DNA of 50,971 nucleotides from an uncultured Clostridia bacterium (GTDB taxonomy: Bacteria; Bacillota; Clostridia; Christensenellales; Borkfalkiaceae): NCBI GenBank assembly GCA_947631905.1, contig CANRND010000016.1:1-50971 (forward strand). The letters are read 5' to 3'. Of this stretch, positions 47,155 to 50,971 are shown in pieces. Within the stretch, counting starts at the first letter, position 1. Each line of letters starts with the position of its first letter. The position numbers and the translations under genes were made by a program. The notes under the pieces were generated by a model. That model saw only the letters and a list, made by a program, of their open reading frames with translations. It ran no database searches and had not been told where the DNA came from.

Positions 47155-48929
47155 TATTCCTCCTGCCTTTTCAAATCGGACAATTTTTTCGTAAGTTCTT
47201 TGATGCGGGTAAGGTATTCCCCGCGTTCTTCGAGGGTCTCCGCCTGCACGCTCGCGCCGCGGCAAATTTCGATCTGCTCTTTGATCTCCCTCTGCCGTAA
47301 CAGCCGCACGCAGTCGCGGAAATACCGTTCCGCCACCTCGCCGTCGAGATCGCCGTTGTTTTTTTCGAGGACTTCGTTCAATTCCCCGTTCTCGGAGCCG
47401 AAAAGATCAAACACGCCGCTCGGGCGCACGCTTCCCCTTTCGCGCTCCTCCATGATATATTCCGCGAGCCGTTCCAGCGTTTCGTCGCGGAAGCCGAACT
47501 CGAACAAATTGCAGTTTTTCGCATAATCGCGGTTAAAGAGACATGCCGCGAGAACGAACCGTTCCGCCTTGCGCGCCCTGTCCGCCTCCTCCCTTGCCCG
47601 CGGCGGCGGAGCCTCGATCTTTTGCGGAGCGCCTTCGAGATCGCGCATGAGCGCGGAATAGCTCACGTTCGCCTCTTTTGAGACCCGCTTCAAAAGCTCC
47701 TCCCGCTCGGACGCGCTCTCCGCCTCTTTCACCACGCCGAGCGCTTCCCGCACGTACTCCCGCCGCTTATAGGGATCGGAAAGGTCGTACTTCCGTTTCG
47801 CCGCGAGCAGACGGTAGTCGATGAGCGGCATGGCGGCGTCCAAACACTTGCGGTATTCCTCCGCCCCCCTTTTCACGATCACGTCGTCAGGGTCGAGACC
47901 GTCGGGCAGAGGCACCACGCGGATGTTCACTCCCTCGTTTTCGAGTAGCTTTAACCCGCGGAGATTTGCGGATTGCCCCGCTGCGTCGCCGTCGTAGCTG
48001 ATGAGTACCGTGTCCGAATACCGCTTGCAAAGCCGCACCTGCTCTTTGGTGAGAGAGGTCCCCATGCTCGCCACAACGTTCTTGAACCCCGCCTGGTAGA
48101 GGGAGATCACGTCCATATATCCTTCGAGCATGATGAGGTTGGGGAGCGCGGCGGTCCGTTTTTCTCTCTTCACCAAATTGATATTATAGAGGTTCTTGCT
48201 CTTGTCGAAGAGCAGGGTGTCGCGGGTGTTTTTATACTTTGCGCGGTCGGTCTTGACGAGGATCCGCCCCCCGAACGCGACGACTTCGTCCAAATTATTG
48301 ATGATGGGAATGATGAGCCTGCCGCCGAGGGAATCAAACAATCTCCCCTCTTCCGACCTGCCGCACGCGCCGCTCTCCACGCACTCCTCGGGGGTATATC
48401 CCTTGCCGAGAAGATACTTTGGCAAGGCATGAAAATCGAGCGAGGCGCCCAGCCCGAATTTCTTCATCGTGGTCGGCTGTATCTTGCGGCGGGTAAGGTA
48501 TTCGAGATGTTGGTCCGCCCGCCCCGACCAGAGATTGTTGAGATAGAAGCGGGCCGTATCTTTCATGAGGGCAAGCAACCTGTCTTTCAACGCCTTCCGC
48601 TTCTGCGCCTCTTCCGCGGAACGGTTATCTAAGACGGGAACTTCCAGCCCGGCGCGCTTTGCGAGGATCTCCACCGCCTGCCTGAAATCCACGTTCTCGT
48701 ACTCTTTGACAAAGGAGATCACATCCCCCGATACCCCGCAACCGAAGCAGTGATAATACTTATCTGCGGCGTTCACGGAAAAAGACGGGGTTTTTTCATG
48801 GTGGAACGGACAGCATGCCCAATAGTTATACCCACGCCGGTCTAATTTTATATAGGAACCGATGACTTCGACGAGATCGTTCTTCTCTTTCAGGACAGAG
48901 AGAAATCCGGCGTAGCCGCTGTCGTTCAT
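47154..48929 (-). CDS. dnaG: DNA primase DnaG
   Basis: 591 residues. CHC2 zinc finger (Cys40, His43, Cys61, Cys64), then the TOPRIM domain with [30 protein letters not shown] and [12 protein letters not shown] (acidic metal residues), and a C-terminal helicase-interaction domain. The ATG at 48929 overlaps the dgt stop as ATGA. Confidence 0.97.
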   Translation of the reverse strand: MNDSGYAGFLSVLKEKNDLVEVIGSYIKLDRRGYNYWACCPFHHEKTPSFSVNAADKYYHCFGCGVSGDVISFVKEYENVDFRQAVEILAKRAGLEVPVLDNRSAEEAQKRKALKDRLLALMKDTARFYLNNLWSGRADQHLEYLTRRKIQPTTMKKFGLGASLDFHALPKYLLGKGYTPEECVESGACGRSEEGRLFDSLGGRLIIPIINNLDEVVAFGGRILVKTDRAKYKNTRDTLLFDKSKNLYNINLVKREKRTAALPNLIMLEGYMDVISLYQAGFKNVVASMGTSLTKEQVRLCKRYSDTVLISYDGDAAGQSANLRGLKLLENEGVNIRVVPLPDGLDPDDVIVKRGAEEYRKCLDAAMPLIDYRLLAAKRKYDLSDPYKRREYVREALGVVKEAESASEREELLKRVSKEANVSYSALMRDLEGAPQKIEAPPPRAREEADRARKAERFVLAACLFNRDYAKNCNLFEFGFRDETLERLAEYIMEERERGSVRPSGVFDLFGSENGELNEVLEKNNGDLDGEVAERYFRDCVRLLRQREIKEQIEICRGASVQAETLEERGEYLTRIKELTKKLSDLKRQEE

Positions 48930-49918
48930 ACGCTCCCCTCCCGCGGGACAAACAATTTCTTGAAGATATTCACGGCATAACGGTCCGACATGGAGGAGAG
49001 ATAGTCGCAGACCACCCGCGGCACGCCGTCCTCTTTCAGAAGACCGAGATAGAGGGGCGGAAGCTCTTCGGGCCGCTCTACAAAATATGTATAGAGTGCG
49101 CCGAGCATGCGCTCCGCACTCTCCTGGATGAGTTTGTTCGCCTGTTCGTACACCGTGCGGAACATGAAAGCGCGAAGCTCTCTGAGCGCCTCCCCCATCT
49201 GCTCGGACGTCTTGACATAGGGCTTTCCGTAAGATTCTTTGTAAATATCGAGAATGGCGGCGTTGATCCGCTCGGAAGTCGCGTGTCCGAGGACGGAGAT
49301 GGGACCTTTGGGAAGCTGCTCCGCTTTGAGAAATCCCGCGCGGATGGCGTCCTCGATGTCGTGATTGATGTAGGCGATGAGATCGGCGAGCCGCACGACC
49401 TCCGCTTCGAGCGTCTCAGGCGTTCCAGCGGGGGTATGATTGAGAATGCCGCTCCGCACCTCATAGGTGAGGTTGAGGCCCTTTCCGTCCTTTTCGAGCT
49501 TGTCCACAACGCGCAGAGACTGTTCATAGTGGTGGAACCCGCAGGGCGCGATGCGGTCGAGTACCCGCTCCCCGACGTGTCCGAACGGGGTATGCCCGAG
49601 ATCGTGGCCGAGCGCGATCGCCTCGCAGAGGTCCTCGTTGAGACAGAGGCACCGCGCAAGGGAGCGGGCGATCTGGCTCACGTCGAGCGTATGCGTAAGG
49701 CGGGACATATAATGGTCGCCGTCGGGCGCAAAAAAGACCTGCGTCTTGTTTTTCAGACGCAGAAAGGACTTGGAATAGATGATCCTGTCGCGGTCGCGCT
49801 GGTAGTCCGTCCGCATGGAACAGGGCGGCTCGGGTTTGAGCCTCCCTTTCGTCTCCTCCGATCTGGCGGCGTAGGGCGAGAGATCGGCGCGTTCCCGCTC
49901 GTAGATTCTTTCTTTCAT
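48926..49918 (-). CDS. dgt: dGTPase-like HD-domain dNTP triphosphohydrolase
   Basis: 330 residues. HD motif: RLTHTLDVSQIARSLARCL (His76) and ALGHDLGHTPFGHVGE (His105, Asp106, His109, His114), with SRLTHT typical of Dgt. Hydrolyses dNTPs to nucleoside and tripolyphosphate. dgt-dnaG-rpoD is a usual Clostridia order. The ATG at 49918 is chosen on similarity; no good ribosome site is seen. Five-copy dyad motif sites lie 100-180 nt upstream. Confidence 0.92.
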   Translation of the reverse strand: MKERIYERERADLSPYAARSEETKGRLKPEPPCSMRTDYQRDRDRIIYSKSFLRLKNKTQVFFAPDGDHYMSRLTHTLDVSQIARSLARCLCLNEDLCEAIALGHDLGHTPFGHVGERVLDRIAPCGFHHYEQSLRVVDKLEKDGKGLNLTYEVRSGILNHTPAGTPETLEAEVVRLADLIAYINHDIEDAIRAGFLKAEQLPKGPISVLGHATSERINAAILDIYKESYGKPYVKTSEQMGEALRELRAFMFRTVYEQANKLIQESAERMLGALYTYFVERPEELPPLYLGLLKEDGVPRVVCDYLSSMSDRYAVNIFKKLFVPREGSV

Positions 49919-50018
49919 AACAGTAATTATTTCGACGGAAGAGGGCAAAACTCCTCTTTTTTGAAAAAAATTTTTTATAAAAATCGCCAAAACTGTGCGG
50001 AATTGGCAAAAAACAAAT

Positions 50019-50036
50019 ACTATGTCAGACGTAATA
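50019..50036. promoter_or_regulatory. Dyad motif site c
   Basis: ACTATGTCAGACGTAATA. It is the left arm of a larger inverted repeat with site d (TATTATGTGTGACATAGT), separated by five bases. Confidence 0.55.
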
Positions 50037-50041
50037 TTTAG

Positions 50042-50060
50042 TATTATGTGTGACATAGTA
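50042..50060. promoter_or_regulatory. Dyad motif site d
   Basis: TATTATGTGTGACATAGTA; its reverse complement is nearly site a and 17 of 20 bases of site e. Confidence 0.55.
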
Positions 50061-50084
50061 CACAAAATAAGCCTTTTAATATAT

Positions 50085-50102
50085 ACTACGCCACGCATAA
50101 TA
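50085..50102. promoter_or_regulatory. Dyad motif site e
   Basis: ACTACGCCACGCATAATA, a more divergent copy in the same orientation as the reverse of site d. Confidence 0.45.
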
Positions 50103-50116
50103 CTATGCTAACAAGC

Positions 50117-50137
50117 AAAAAGTCCCCTTTCGGGGAC
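50117..50137 (-). terminator. Terminator of the short-chain dehydrogenase gene
   Basis: Minus strand GTCCCC, GAAA, GGGGAC followed by TTTTTG, 24 nt after the stop at 50161. Confidence 0.75.
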
Positions 50138-50160
50138 CTTTGACAGGGTTTTTCTTTGTT

Positions 50161-50862
50161 TTACATCCAATAGCCGCCGTTCAGGGCAATATCCTGCCCC
50201 GTAAGGTACTTTTGCAGGGTAATTTGGTAGATAAGTTCCGCTACCTCCCCCGCTTTCCCGAACCTTCCGAGCGGGATCTCGCTTTCGAGGGCTTTCCGCT
50301 CCTCTTCGCTGAGGCGCTCGTTCATTTGGGTATCGATCGCGCCCGGCGAGACGCAGTTTACCGTAATGTGGGAGGGCGCAAGCTCCTTTGCAAGCGCTTT
50401 GGTGAACGCGATGACCGCGCCCTTTGAGGCGGAGTAGGCGCTCTCGCAGCTTCCGCCCGTTTCGCCCCATACCGAGGAGACATTCACGATAGCCCCCTCT
50501 CCCCCGCGGAGCATCTTCTTGACCGCGTATTTCGTGCAGAGGAACGCACCGCCCGCGTTGACCGCCATCAACCGCTCCCACTGCTCCCACGAGGTGTCCT
50601 GTACCTGCGCGAACAGCGAAACGCCCGCGTTGTTGACGAGAACGTCCAAAGAGGGCAGGGCTTCGAATACCGCCGCGACTTCCCGCTCCTTTGCAACGTC
50701 CGCACGCACGAACTCCGCCGCGGGACAAAGCCTTTTGGCCTCTTTTGCGTCCTCTTCCCCGCGGGAATAGAGGGCAGTCACGAGGTACCCCGCCTCCGAA
50801 AAGCGTTTTACGCAGGCAAGCCCGATCCCGCGGGTCCCGCCCGTGATGAGCGCGCGCTTCAC
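50161..50862 (-). CDS. Short-chain dehydrogenase (FabG-like)
   Basis: 233 residues. Cofactor motif TGGTRGIGLA (8-17), NNAGVS, catalytic Ser in NVSSVWGE, YSASKG (Tyr and Lys) and PGAIDTQM. Looks like a 3-oxoacyl-ACP reductase or other NAD(P)-dependent oxidoreductase; the true substrate is unknown. The start is GTG at 50862, overlapping the stop of the shikimate-kinase gene as GTGA. Confidence 0.92.
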   Translation of the reverse strand: MKRALITGGTRGIGLACVKRFSEAGYLVTALYSRGEEDAKEAKRLCPAAEFVRADVAKEREVAAVFEALPSLDVLVNNAGVSLFAQVQDTSWEQWERLMAVNAGGAFLCTKYAVKKMLRGGEGAIVNVSSVWGETGGSCESAYSASKGAVIAFTKALAKELAPSHITVNCVSPGAIDTQMNERLSEEERKALESEIPLGRFGKAGEVAELIYQITLQKYLTGQDIALNGGYWM

Positions 50863-50971
50863 GGCTGTTCTCCCGCCGCCAGAAGCACTTCCGCCACCGT
50901 CTCTTCCACCGTTCTGCCGTCGGTGTCGATCACGTAGTCCGCCGTGAGTTCGTAGACGGGGGTGCGCTCCG
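50859..50971 (-). CDS. aroK: Shikimate kinase, C-terminal end
   Basis: Only the last 36 codons are inside the window; the gene continues past the right edge. ERTPVYELTADYVIDTDGRT followed by VEETVAEVLLAAGE matches the C-terminus of AroK (R.PLY.E.AD..idT). The assignment is tentative because the catalytic part is outside. Confidence 0.7.
   Translation of the reverse strand, partial: ERTPVYELTADYVIDTDGRTVEETVAEVLLAAGEQP

Noticed and set aside
1..50971. tRNA and rRNA genes
   Set aside because: No cloverleaf with a GTTCGA-type T-loop or rRNA-like segment was noticed on either strand; a tRNA search program would be decisive.

Overview
The window looks like chromosome from a strictly anaerobic, spore-forming, fairly GC-rich member of the Clostridia; a Christensenellales-like lineage is possible but is only a guess from gene content and style. 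The support is a three-subunit NADH-linked [FeFe] hydrogenase, FeoAB, sigma-K, a YlbJ-type sporulation membrane protein, the dgt-dnaG-rpoD-trmK-nif3 cluster and a type 2 IleRS. I see no phage, integrase, transposase, CRISPR, rRNA or tRNA gene.

Layout. 1-3300: start of lepA, a three-gene membrane/PstS-like operon and a divergent phosphodiesterase. 3650-7950: hydCBA. 7950-9600: dispersed repeats plus a small XRE regulator facing a membrane protein across a paired operator. 9600-17120: ileS, an HMA protein, a HAD phosphatase, an EamA transporter, a flippase-like membrane protein, and rdgB with a phosphodiesterase. 17120-24070: mgtE with an upstream ORF in its leader, adenine deaminase, and a metal P-type ATPase with its ArsR-type repressor. 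24100-31600: two pseudouridine synthases, feoAB, a DUF378 protein, a large secreted membrane-anchored protein and an rRNA-type methyltransferase. 31700-35550: sigK and metNIQ. 35900-43820: an ABC-F ATPase, ylbJ, the operon of a membrane protein with rsmD-coaD-aroF-pheA, and alr. 43850-50971: a zinc-ribbon coiled-coil protein, nif3-trmK-rpoD-dnaG-dgt, a short-chain dehydrogenase and the end of a shikimate kinase gene.

Three regulatory observations stand out. (1) Nine coding starts have a -10 hexamer ending exactly 6 nt before the ATG and no Shine-Dalgarno, which predicts leaderless mRNAs; six of them also have a good -35 at 17-18 bp. (2) metNIQ is preceded by a leaderless 24-codon ORF with five Met codons and a strong intrinsic terminator whose 5' arm can instead pair with a segment inside that ORF. 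This looks like a ribosome-dependent methionine attenuator in a place where an S-box or T-box would be expected. (3) mgtE is preceded by a 26-codon ORF with its own Shine-Dalgarno, directly followed by a hairpin that would hide the mgtE ribosome binding site.

In addition, a dyad motif near TATGTC-N-GACATA occurs five times in only two intergenic regions. Long hairpin-forming repeats are scattered between genes, and one copy lies inside the met operon.
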